DNA of 64,000 nucleotides from Paenibacillus hexagrammi. Lineage in GTDB: Bacteria; Bacillota; Bacilli; Paenibacillales; NBRC-103111. Where the stretch lies: positions 1,736,001 to 1,800,000 of the forward strand of contig NZ_CP090978.1 in assembly GCF_021513275.1 (NCBI RefSeq), written 5' to 3'. Positions 36,842 to 45,278 of the stretch are shown piece by piece. Position 1 is the stretch's first letter; each line of letters starts with the position of its first letter. Under the pieces are notes generated by a model. That model was not told where the DNA came from. It searched no databases and saw nothing but the letters and a program-made list of their open reading frames with translations. The position numbers and the translations under genes are program-made.

Positions 36842-37597
36842 TTATTCGTATTCCAATTGAATGCCCTTATCGCGGAACTGTTCGGCCGTCTCGGATGGAA
36901 GCTGACGATCCGTAATAATCATAGAGATTTCTGATAACTCCGCGAACGTTCGCAAGGCGCATTGTCCGAATTTATAGTGGTCAACCACGCCGTATACGGT
37001 ATGGCTGGAGTTGATTAAAGCCCGTTTATATTCAACCAGCTCACTGGTGTAGATGGTAAAACCATATTGAAGATGCACGCCTGTCGCGGAAATGAAGGAC
37101 TTCTGAATGTTCAGCTTGCTGACGTATTCAGAAGCCTCCGGGCCGGCGAGCATGTTGCGAATTCGTGTGCCGCCGGGCACGACAAGGCGGATTTCGTCCT
37201 TGCGGACAAGCTCGGAGATGATGTATACATCGTTGGTGACAACCGTTAACGGTTGATTCTCCAATCTCCGCGCAATCTCAAGGGTCGTGCTGCCGCCGTC
37301 CAAGGCGATGATATCGCGGGGCTGGATATGCTTCAACGCCAGCTCCGCGATTTCCACTTTTTCATCCGCATGCTTGATAATCGGCTCTTTAGAGGATAGG
37401 ATGCCGTGCTGATCACTCTGAGCGAGCATCGCTCCGCCATGAATGCGGACCAGCAGCCCTTTTTCCTCCAGCTTCGCCAAGTCTTCGCGGATGGTCTTCC
37501 CGGTAACCTCCAGCTGTTCGCTCAGCTCGTTTACCGTTACTTCCTGCTGCGCCAGCAGCGCTTCCATAATGATTTCATATCTGCGTAGTGGATTCAT
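36842..37597 (-). CDS. DeoR-family transcriptional regulator
   Basis: 251-residue repressor. N-terminal DeoR winged helix (VTVNELSEQLEVTGKTIREDLAKLEEKGLLVRIHGGA) and a C-terminal phosphosugar-sensing isomerase-like domain (ALDGGSTTLEIARRL, VTNDVYI, GVDxxxG-like ATGVHLQYG). It lies between kduI (36 nt upstream) and kduD (22 nt downstream) in the same direction, so it probably autoregulates the uronate operon in response to a phosphorylated intermediate such as KDG-6-phosphate (inference). Confidence 0.93.
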   Translation of the reverse strand: MNPLRRYEIIMEALLAQQEVTVNELSEQLEVTGKTIREDLAKLEEKGLLVRIHGGAMLAQSDQHGILSSKEPIIKHADEKVEIAELALKHIQPRDIIALDGGSTTLEIARRLENQPLTVVTNDVYIISELVRKDEIRLVVPGGTRIRNMLAGPEASEYVSKLNIQKSFISATGVHLQYGFTIYTSELVEYKRALINSSHTVYGVVDHYKFGQCALRTFAELSEISMIITDRQLPSETAEQFRDKGIQLEYE

Positions 37598-37633
37598 CGG
37601 TATTCATCCGTTTCTAAAGAAGTTTTTTACCGA

Positions 37634-38473
37634 TTATTTTAAATCCTTCATGGCTACGGGGTCCATATCCTCGAAGATTTGATTTTCGCCGGCCATGCCC
37701 CAAATGAACGTATAGTTGCTTGTTCCTACACCGCTGTGAATGGACCAGCTTGGGGAAATGACAGCCTGTTCGTTGCGCATCACGATATGGCGGGTCTCTT
37801 GCGGCTCACCCATCATATGGAAGACTACGCCATCTTCCGGCATGTCGAAGTACAAGTAAACCTCGGAACGGCGGTTATGCGTATGGGAAGGCATCGTATT
37901 CCACATATTGCCCGGCTTGAGAAGCGTCATGCCCATGACTAGCTGGCAGCTCTGTACGCCGCCTGTATGAATGTAGCGGTAGATCGTGCGCTCGTTGGAG
38001 TTTGTGATGCTTCCCAGATGATTCGGAGATGCTTCGCTGATGGCAATTTTGACCGTTGGATGTGTCGCATGTGCCGGGGTAGAGTTGAAATAAAATTTAG
38101 CAGGCTCTGCGCTGTTCTCGCTTGAGAAAATAATTTCTTGAGAGCCTTTTCCGATATAAAGGCCGTCCTTCGTATCCATGTTGTATACGGTACCGTCTAC
38201 ACTTATAGAACCTTTACCGCCAATGTTGATGATACCGATCTCACGGCGTTCCAAGAAATAATCAGCCGCCATGTCTTTCTTGTTAGCTTCCAATTGCAGA
38301 GGGCGGTCCACAGGTACGATCCCGCCTACGATGAAGCGGTCCACGTGCGAGTAAACGGTCTTTACTTCATTTGCAGCAAACAAAGTATTGATGAGAAACT
38401 CCTCACGCAAGCGGGTAGTGTCGTAGGCTTTAACTTCTCTTGGGTGTGAGGCATGTCGAATATCCATTTCCAT
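37634..38473 (-). CDS. kduI: 5-keto-4-deoxyuronate isomerase
   Basis: Converts 5-keto-4-deoxyuronate (from unsaturated galacturonate) to 2,5-diketo-3-deoxygluconate. 279 residues, cupin-type fold with zinc ligands in PSHTHNRRSEVYLYF and a further His in WSIHSG; the N-terminal HPREVKAYDT and ERREIGIINIGG are KduI signatures. AAAGGAGAG precedes the ATG at 38473. First gene of the minus-strand uronate operon. Upstream, TAGGTT occurs three times between 38503 and 38530 as a possible regulator site. Confidence 0.96.
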   Translation of the reverse strand: MEMDIRHASHPREVKAYDTTRLREEFLINTLFAANEVKTVYSHVDRFIVGGIVPVDRPLQLEANKKDMAADYFLERREIGIINIGGKGSISVDGTVYNMDTKDGLYIGKGSQEIIFSSENSAEPAKFYFNSTPAHATHPTVKIAISEASPNHLGSITNSNERTIYRYIHTGGVQSCQLVMGMTLLKPGNMWNTMPSHTHNRRSEVYLYFDMPEDGVVFHMMGEPQETRHIVMRNEQAVISPSWSIHSGVGTSNYTFIWGMAGENQIFEDMDPVAMKDLK

Positions 38474-38659
38474 AATTAAGTATCTCTCCTTTAGGTTTGA
38501 TTATGTAGATTTAGGTTCATATAGGTTTAAGTTACTCCAATTAAACGGAAGTTTCAAGAGGTAATTTCGAGTAGTATCTGGCTTCCTGCATAAAATCATG
38601 TATGTCTTCAAACCATAAATGGAAGAAATGACTTCAGTTGCCATGGAAGGATGATCACA

Positions 38660-38821
38660 ATGAGCGAGCCCAACTATTTTGAGCATGTATGTCAGGATAC
38701 GATCCCGACTAAGCCGGGTGAAGAGGATGTGACGGCGACAGATATGATCAGCCAAGCCGTTGAAGAAATTGTAGATAATATTGAACATGCATTCGATCAA
38801 GAAGATCAAGAAAAGACGTAA
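38660..38821 (+). CDS. Small acidic protein, 53 residues
   Basis: ATG 38660 follows GGAAGG by 9 nt, and the frame ends at TAA 38819-38821, directly before a good terminator. The product is acidic, begins MSEPNYFEHVCQD and has a helix-prone ATDMISQAVEEIVDNIEHAF segment. Ribosome site, terminator and isolated position argue for a real gene. No family was recognised with confidence; it resembles small DUF4025/YozQ-like spore-former proteins only loosely. Confidence 0.6.
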   Translation: MSEPNYFEHVCQDTIPTKPGEEDVTATDMISQAVEEIVDNIEHAFDQEDQEKT

Positions 38822-38847
38822 GTGACTTGGAATAAGCAGGGACCAGT

Positions 38848-38878
38848 GGGATGGCGAGTAGAGGCCATTCCATTTTTT
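38848..38878 (+). terminator. Rho-independent terminator after the small gene
   Basis: GGGATGGC (38848-38855) pairs with GCCATTCC (38864-38871), followed by TTTTTT. Confidence 0.82.
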
Positions 38879-38894
38879 ATTTTCAAAAAAATAG

Positions 38895-38923
38895 TTGTAT
38901 AAATATACATGAATAATTATAAT
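38895..38923 (+). promoter_or_regulatory. Sigma-A promoter overlapped by ArgR/AhrC boxes
   Basis: -35 TTGTAT (38895-38900), 17 nt spacer, -10 TATAAT (38918-38923). TGTATAAATATACA (38896-38909) is a perfect match to the ARG box TGNATWWWWATNCA; TGAATAATTATAAT immediately after is a 12/14 second box. Tandem boxes over the promoter are the usual arrangement for arginine repression. Confidence 0.8.
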
Positions 38924-38950
38924 CATACATTATCTGAATGAGGTGATGGC

Positions 38951-40156
38951 ATGAATCCCCAATTGCAATTGCAATGTAACGAAGAGCTGAAGATGGCTAA
39001 GGCTTCAATTTTATTCACGGCTAACCGTCCTGAGATGATCCTCGAGCGCGGAGAAGGCATGTATGTGTGGGACACGAACGGACGCCAATATCTGGATTTT
39101 GTCGGGGGATGGGCGGTTACTTGTCTCGGACATTCTCCAGCTGTTCTGCAAGAGGCCCTCAGCCTGCAGGCAGCGACCTTGGTGAACACAAGCCCTGCCT
39201 TTTACAATAAACCGATGCTTCAGTTCGCCAAGCTGCTTACGGACCATTCCTGCTACGACAAAGTTTTTTTCGCCAGCAGCGGCGCAGAGGCCAATGAGAG
39301 TGCAGTTAAGCTCGCCAGAAAATACGGGGCTCTCAAGCTTGGTGGGGCTTACGAGATCGTAACGACCACCAACAGCTTTCACGGACGCACGCTTGCGATG
39401 ATGTCGGCAACGGGCAAGGCTCGGTGGGAGCTGCTCTTTGCTCCGAAGGTACCTGGGTTTCGACATGTGCCTTTCAATGATCTAGCGGCCATCTTGGATG
39501 TGGTAAATTCGAATACATGCGCCATAATGCTGGAGCTGATCCAAGGGGAGGGCGGCGTCCATGAAGCCGATATTGAGTATGTTCGTCAACTTCGGAGATT
39601 TTGTGACGAACGCGGTATTCTGCTTATCTTTGATGAAATTCAAACCGGTCTTGGACGTACGGGCAAGCTGTTTGCCTATGAGCACTACGGTGTAGAAGCG
39701 GATATCATGACACTAGCCAAAGGAATCGGAGGCGGATTTCCGCTCTCGGCGATGCTGACCAAGACAGAGTTCGATTTGTTTGAAGCGGGGGACCAGGGCG
39801 GCACATACTCAGGACAGCCGCTTGCCATGGCTGCAGGCTATGCAGTCGTGAGTGAGATCATTCAGAGCGATCTATCGACGCAGGCCCAGGAGATGGGCGA
39901 TTATTTGCTTGGCAAATTGCAGGAGTCTGCAAGCCGGCATGGCCTCCTTCACATTCGCGGCAAGGGTCTGTTGCTTGCGTTTGATTTACCGTTTAGCAAA
40001 GGGGCGGAGCTGGTGGCCGCTTGTCTTCAAGAAGGTCTGCTCGTGAATGCACCTGGTCCATCGACCATCCGTTTGATGCCGGCCCTTACAGTAACAACGG
40101 AGGAAATCGACGAGATGCTGTCCATTCTTTTCAAAGTGTTAAGCAGGATGCAATAG
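38951..40156 (+). CDS. argD: Acetylornithine aminotransferase-like class III aminotransferase
   Basis: PLP-dependent transaminase of 401 residues, expected to act on N-acetylornithine or a related omega-amino acid. Motifs: FVGGWAVTCLGH, SSGAEANESA (phosphate-binding loop), NSFHGRTLAMM, LIFDEIQTGLGRTGK and the Schiff-base Lys in TLAKGIGGGFPLSA. GAGGTGATG precedes ATG 38951. The upstream promoter carries tandem ArgR boxes, tying it to arginine metabolism although no other arg gene is near. RocD or another omega-transaminase remains possible. Confidence 0.9.
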   Translation: MNPQLQLQCNEELKMAKASILFTANRPEMILERGEGMYVWDTNGRQYLDFVGGWAVTCLGHSPAVLQEALSLQAATLVNTSPAFYNKPMLQFAKLLTDHSCYDKVFFASSGAEANESAVKLARKYGALKLGGAYEIVTTTNSFHGRTLAMMSATGKARWELLFAPKVPGFRHVPFNDLAAILDVVNSNTCAIMLELIQGEGGVHEADIEYVRQLRRFCDERGILLIFDEIQTGLGRTGKLFAYEHYGVEADIMTLAKGIGGGFPLSAMLTKTEFDLFEAGDQGGTYSGQPLAMAAGYAVVSEIIQSDLSTQAQEMGDYLLGKLQESASRHGLLHIRGKGLLLAFDLPFSKGAELVAACLQEGLLVNAPGPSTIRLMPALTVTTEEIDEMLSILFKVLSRMQ

Positions 40157-40242
40157 AGCGGAAATAGCTGGAACATTACAAAAGACACACCTTCGTAGTA
40201 TGCTAATTGTATCGAGATTGCGATGAGACGAGGGACAAGAAA

Positions 40243-41136
40243 ATGGGCGGTACGCTTTTTCAACAGGCTATGCTGGAGCGGGAATGTCATCCTCACGTTG
40301 TTGCGTACTATTTTAAACAATGGAACGGATTTCATATGCAGTACCACCAGCACGATGCGACAGAAATTATGTATGCAATTCAAGGGACCTGCGGCGTAGA
40401 TATTCAAATAGATGTTGGAAACTGTATTCGTTTGAGCTTAAAGAAAGGCGATTTTATCATATTAGATGCGAACGTCCCCCACCGGTTAATGGTGGATGAG
40501 GGGATGCCTTGCCGAATGCTGAACGTAGAGTTCCGGCTTTCGGAAGCGACGGGATTTTTTCCATCTATGAAGAAATGGGCGGATGAGGATCCTGTACTAT
40601 CTTCTCTGCTTTATGAAACAGCCTCCTACTTGATGCTTAAGGATCCCGATGAGGTATACCACGTGCTCAAGAGCCTTGTATTGGAGCTCGATAAGCCGGA
40701 TGGCCGAAATGAAACGTTGGTGCAGCTGCTCATCACGCAGCTGCTCATTCGCATTTCACGTCTCCGGGAGGAGGGGCGGAGTAGCAGCCTTGGCCAGCAG
40801 GAGGTATATGTGAGACAGAGTATTGAGTTTCTTCAGCAAAATTATGACCGTGAACTTCATGTTAAAGATGTTGCCGCAGCAGTTAACCTTCACCCTGGTT
40901 ATTTACAACGGATTTTTAAAAAACAGACGGGAACTACAATCATGGAATACGTGACTTCTATCCGTATGGAGAAGGCCAAGATGCTGCTTCTGGAAACCGA
41001 TGTGCCCATTACGGAAATTTGTGATTATATCGGAATCGGCAGCCGTCAATATTTTCACATGCTGTTTAAAGCGTATACGAATTTGACACCACTCGCATAC
41101 AGATTATCTTTGAATACACATAAGATGTTGGAGTGA
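40243..41136 (+). CDS. AraC-family transcriptional regulator
   Basis: 297-residue regulator with an N-terminal cupin-type sensor domain (QYHQHDATEIMYAIQG, GDFIILDANVPHRL) and a C-terminal AraC double helix-turn-helix (about 205-290; VKDVAAAVNLHPGYLQRIFKKQTG, ITEICDYIGIGSRQYFHMLFK). Start ATG 40243 follows GAGGGACAAGAAA; an earlier ATG at 40207 lacks a site. It is followed by a GH4 glycosidase gene, which is its likely target (inference). Confidence 0.93.
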   Translation: MGGTLFQQAMLERECHPHVVAYYFKQWNGFHMQYHQHDATEIMYAIQGTCGVDIQIDVGNCIRLSLKKGDFIILDANVPHRLMVDEGMPCRMLNVEFRLSEATGFFPSMKKWADEDPVLSSLLYETASYLMLKDPDEVYHVLKSLVLELDKPDGRNETLVQLLITQLLIRISRLREEGRSSSLGQQEVYVRQSIEFLQQNYDRELHVKDVAAAVNLHPGYLQRIFKKQTGTTIMEYVTSIRMEKAKMLLLETDVPITEICDYIGIGSRQYFHMLFKAYTNLTPLAYRLSLNTHKMLE

Positions 41137-41262
41137 AAGTGAGAATTTTTGACATGATGCATCGAATCAAGTGAGGAATTTGATAACGCTTCCCTAACCT
41201 CCTTTGCTACAATGGCACTTGTAAGGTTGATACCAAGTAGCTGTTAGAGAGGGATGAGTAGC

Positions 41263-42675
41263 ATGCCATTCAAAGTTGCATTTATCGGTGCTGGAAGCAT
41301 TGGATTTACTAGAGGACTGCTGAGAGATTTGCTTTCAGTTCCTGAGTTCCATGATATTCAAGTTTCTTTTACAGACATTAATGGACATAATCTCGAAATG
41401 GTACGAGAGCTTTGCCAACGGGATATCACGGAAAATGGGTTGTCCATTCAAATTCAAGCGACGACCGACCGGAGGGAAGCGCTTCAGGATGCGAAGTATG
41501 TGATTTGTACCATTCGGGTGGGAGGCCTGGAGGCTTTTGCCATGGATGTGGATATACCGCTGAAGTACGGCGTTGACCAATGTGTCGGAGACACGCTCTG
41601 TGCCGGCGGAATCATGTACGGTCAGCGCGGCATCGCAGAAATGCTGCAAATTTGCCATGATATCCGAGAGGTAGCCGCACCTGATGTACTGCTGCTAAAC
41701 TATGCCAACCCGATGGCTATGCTCACTTGGGCGTGCAATCAGTACGGGGGCATTCGAACGATTGGCTTATGCCATGGCGTTCAGGGAGGACATTGGCAGA
41801 TCGCAGAAGCGTTTGGACTGAAGCAAGACGAAGTGGATATTATATGCGCCGGTATCAATCATCAAACCTGGTATATTCAGATCCGCCATCAGGGTGAGGA
41901 CATGACCGGTAAATTGCTGGAGGCCTTTGAGAAGCATCCCGATTTCAGCCGTACGGAGAAGGTTCGAATTGACATGCTGCGCCGCTTCGGCTACTACAGT
42001 ACGGAGTCCAATGGACATTTAAGTGAATATGTGCCCTGGTACCGCAAACGCCCGGAGGAAATTGCAGATTGGATCGACTTAGGGAGCTGGATAAACGGGG
42101 AAACCGGAGGCTACTTACGGGTTTGCACGGAAGGACGCAATTGGTTTGAAACTGATTTTCCGAACTGGCTCCAAGATCCGGCCCTTACATACAAGCAGGA
42201 CCAGCGAAGCCATGAGCATGGTTCTTATATCCTGGAGGCTTTGGAAACAGGCCGTATATACCGTGGGCATTTCAATGTGGTGAATCACGGCGTGATTGCC
42301 AATTTGCCGAGCGATGCCATTATTGAAGCACCCGGGTATGTAGACCGCAACGGAATTTCGATGCCGCGAATCGGGGAGCTTCCTCTCGGACCGGCGGCAG
42401 TATGCAACGTGAGCATTTCTGTACAGCGGTTGGCGGTGGAAGCTGCGGTGCGCGGCGATGACATGCTGCTGCGACAGGCATTTATGATGGACCCACTCGT
42501 AGGTGCGGTGTGCAATCCCAAGGAGATCTGGCAGATGGTTGATGAGATGCTCGTCGCACAGGAGAAATGGCTGCCGCAGTACGGAAGCGCCATTGCGGAA
42601 GCAAAGAGCCGCCTTGCTTCCGGCGATCTAATTCCGACCAGAGATTACAAAAAGGGGCGGCGCGCCTCAAACTGA
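41263..42675 (+). CDS. GH4 alpha-galactosidase/alpha-glucosidase-like enzyme
   Basis: NAD- and Mn-dependent glycosidase of family 4, which hydrolyses by transient oxidation at C3. The N-terminal Rossmann motif GAGSIGFTRGLL, TDINGHNLEM, NYANPMAM, the metal-binding Cys-His pair in GLCHGVQGG and the Asn-His of AGINHQTWY are all present. It most resembles MelA-type alpha-galactosidases, though GH4 also includes alpha-galacturonidases, which would fit the pectin genes nearby. Start ATG 41263 lies 9 nt after GAGAGGG; the ATG at 41254 abuts that site. Cytoplasmic, about 470 residues. Confidence 0.9.
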   Translation: MPFKVAFIGAGSIGFTRGLLRDLLSVPEFHDIQVSFTDINGHNLEMVRELCQRDITENGLSIQIQATTDRREALQDAKYVICTIRVGGLEAFAMDVDIPLKYGVDQCVGDTLCAGGIMYGQRGIAEMLQICHDIREVAAPDVLLLNYANPMAMLTWACNQYGGIRTIGLCHGVQGGHWQIAEAFGLKQDEVDIICAGINHQTWYIQIRHQGEDMTGKLLEAFEKHPDFSRTEKVRIDMLRRFGYYSTESNGHLSEYVPWYRKRPEEIADWIDLGSWINGETGGYLRVCTEGRNWFETDFPNWLQDPALTYKQDQRSHEHGSYILEALETGRIYRGHFNVVNHGVIANLPSDAIIEAPGYVDRNGISMPRIGELPLGPAAVCNVSISVQRLAVEAAVRGDDMLLRQAFMMDPLVGAVCNPKEIWQMVDEMLVAQEKWLPQYGSAIAEAKSRLASGDLIPTRDYKKGRRASN

Positions 42676-42881
42676 AGTCCGTTGAAGAGATGAGGCAAGA
42701 CCGCGAGGCGGCAAACAAAAATGCCGGTGAAGCGGATAAAGGAAAGGAACGTGCTAAATCCGCTCACTGAAGTCGAATGAACTGTTCTAATTCGTTTGTC
42801 TACGTTCAAATTTGTTTTTTTTGAAAGGATTCCGCTATAATGGGAACAAACTAAAGTTCCATTGGAGAGGAGCAAGCAAAC

Positions 42882-43199
42882 ATGTCTAATATAGGTGTGT
42901 GGGAAGCAGCAGAACCGGGGGTTAAGCGTTGCATCTTGAAAGCGGAGGGCGGACTCATGATGATGGAGGTCCACTTTCAACCGGGTGCCGAGGGCTACGA
43001 GCACAGCCATGTTCACGAGCAAATGTCATACTGTCTAAAAGGCAGAATTGAGTTCCGCATTGACGGAGTGGCGACGGTTGTACAGCAGGGACAATCCATT
43101 TACATACCTAGCGGGGCCAAGCATGGAGTGACAGCACTAGAAGATGCTGCGTTGCTTGATGTGTTCACACCGATTCGCGAAGATCTGGTAAAACGATAA
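42882..43199 (+). CDS. Small cupin-domain protein
   Basis: 105-residue single-domain cupin. GAGAGGAGC precedes ATG 42882. Metal-binding motif 1 reads YEHSHVHEQMSYCLKG (HxH-x-E) and motif 2 ends in PSGAKHGVTAL. Such proteins are often sugar isomerases or pectin-degradation accessory proteins (KdgF-like: ring opening of unsaturated uronate), and this one resembles the KdgF group in size and motif layout. Surrounding kdu and yes genes support a role in uronate linearisation, but this is inferred. Confidence 0.8.
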   Translation: MSNIGVWEAAEPGVKRCILKAEGGLMMMEVHFQPGAEGYEHSHVHEQMSYCLKGRIEFRIDGVATVVQQGQSIYIPSGAKHGVTALEDAALLDVFTPIREDLVKR

Positions 43200-43511
43200 T
43201 TTCTCATGTATATGCTGTTGGAAGGGAAGAAAGGATATACGAATTGGCTCGAGGAGATGCCAAAGCGTATGTCCTTTTTTTGTAGATAAGAAAGTATAAG
43301 TTTTATACGTTTGCTTCGCATCGACCTTGACAAACGCGCTCGTCCAATCAGGTCGACGAAGTCGTTTATCCTTGCATATTTTGACAGCTGTATAGTCAGC
43401 TAACAACATGTATGTGCTATAATACCAGATATAATGAACGTAAATATACGTGAATGAACAGGTATGTACATTTGCATTCCTAACTTCGGCATGAAAGTGG
43501 TGTAGTGACCC
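43200..43511. other. Intergenic region before the rhamnogalacturonan cluster
   Basis: No gene. It contains a weak terminator (43252-43281), TTGACA at 43381-43386 overlapping a dyad AGCTG-N6-CAGCT (43386-43401), and two TATAAT hexamers (43418-43423 and 43430-43435) too far from that TTGACA for a standard promoter. The dyad could be an operator for the yes-like genes. Confidence 0.5.
43252..43281 (+). terminator. Weak terminator after the cupin gene
   Basis: Imperfect GGAGATGC / GCGTATGTCC stem around CAAA, followed by a T7 run. Confidence 0.5.
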
Positions 43512-45275
43512 ATGAGGTACTGGCTAGCAAACAAATTTATAGAAATGAAGGCGTGGCGAATCAAGACAAAGCTGTTTCTCTTGATTTCGGTTAGTATGCT
43601 GTTAACCTCTACGATTTCTCTCGCCGGCCTGCAAATTGCTTATTCGATTTACGATGAGCAGATTTACCAGAAGTCGGGCCAGGTCCTCAACCTCTCCTCC
43701 ACATTAATTGAAAATGAATTAAGCAAAGTGGATAAAATTACGTTCAATGTCATGGCAGATACGCAAATCCAGCAGGATCGACAGTGATGAATAACAGTAC
43801 CTCTGAATACGACCGGATCCAATCTAGGCAGAGATTAGTGGACAAGCTTGTGCAGTACATCAATACCGAGTCCTACATTGTATCCGCAGACCTTATTGAT
43901 ATGCAGGGTGACCAATATTCCAGCGGTAATTTGATAACGCTCTCAGCTGCGCGGCAGCATCAGGTGCTTGAGGCGGCGGACACCGAAGCAGGAAGCTTGG
44001 GCTGGGTGTTTCCTGACGAGGAGGACAGTAGCTTGATTGCCTCAAGACAAATTCGCTCCTACAACAATCTGGATATGCAAGAGCTAGGTGTACTGATTCT
44101 AAGAGTAAATTTGGAGAAAATCGTGGAGAGCCACGCAGGGGAAGCTATTACGAGAGATGGGGAAATGCTGATTATGGCAGGGAATAAGGTCGTGTTTCCT
44201 CGTAATGTCAGCTTGAATCCTGCAATTTATCAGCTGGATTTTTCCACAAAAAAGGGGTTTCGTATTGTCAATCAAGACGGGTCGAACTATTTTGTCTCTC
44301 ATTTTCATTCCGATTATATGGATTGGACCTATTTTAATACCATTCCGTTTCAAACGATCTTTCATAATATCATTTTGATGAAAAATGCGATGATCGCGGC
44401 GTTTGTGATCAGCTTTCTTCTCGTTGCCGGATTCGGGATGGCGATGGCTAGAAGCATTACGCGTCCGATTGAGATCTTAATTGCGAACATGAAGGGACTT
44501 CAAATTGGAGATTTGGAAAATTCTGAATATCAATTGAAGACGCCCCCCGGATATACAAATGGACGAAGTAGGACTTCTATACCGAAGCTACAGAATGATG
44601 CTTGTGCGGATTCAAGAGCTGATCAAAGAAAATTACACGAAGCAGCTGGTTATCCGTGAAACAGAGTTCCGTTCGCTGCAAGCGCAAATCAATCCGCATT
44701 TTCTCTATAATACCTTGGAGTCCATCAACTGGATCTCTAAGATGAACGGTCAGAAGCAGGTATCTCAAATGGTTGAGGCTCTGGGGCACTTGCTTCGTTC
44801 TTCCATCAGTATGAAGCAGGACTTGATTACGATCGGTGCAGAGCTTGATCTGGTTCAGCATTATATTACGATTCAGAAGGTCAGGTTTGAAGAACGGCTT
44901 GACTTTCACATGCAGGTTCCAGGCGAGTTTCGGAGCGGCTTAATCCCTAAGCTGACCCTGCAGCCCTTACTGGAGAATGCTATCAAATATGCGCTTGAAG
45001 AAATGTTGGATCCATGCTTGATATCGATAGCCGCACGCGAAGACGGCAGCCGGCTGGACATCATGGTGGAAGATAACGGGCCGGGAATCGACATCGAGTA
45101 TCTGGATCAGATCATGAAGGGCGAAAGGCAATCCAAAGGAACAGGGGTCGGCTTGAAAAATATTGATGAGCGGATTCGAATCGCATTTGGAGACGATTGC
45201 GGTGTAAGGATTGAGAACAAAGCGGAAGGCGGGACACGCGTCACCGTTCGAATTCCATGGATGAGGAGAGGGTAA
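43512..45275 (+). CDS. yesM: YesM-like sensor histidine kinase (two frameshifts)
   Basis: Membrane kinase of 587 residues once corrected. N-terminal helix (about 22-45), extracellular sensor region, second helix (about 295-315; AMIAAFVISFLLVAGFG), HAMP, phosphoacceptor His in AQINPHFLYNTLES, N box PLLENAIKYAL and DNGPGI. Two breaks: near 43779 one base is missing (GATCGACAGTG would need GATC-N-GACAGTG, giving QQDLTVMNN), and in the C6 run at 44543-44548 one C is surplus (five Cs give TPPDIQMDEVG). Neither internal start has a convincing ribosome site. Both shifts restore family-typical sequence, so an error in the read is likely. Pairs with the regulator 3 nt downstream. Confidence 0.88.
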
Positions 45276-45278
45276 CTC

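Noticed and set aside
38501..38926. 141-residue minus-strand open frame upstream of kduI
   Set aside because: Covers the kduI leader, the small plus-strand gene and its terminator; no ribosome site or domain.
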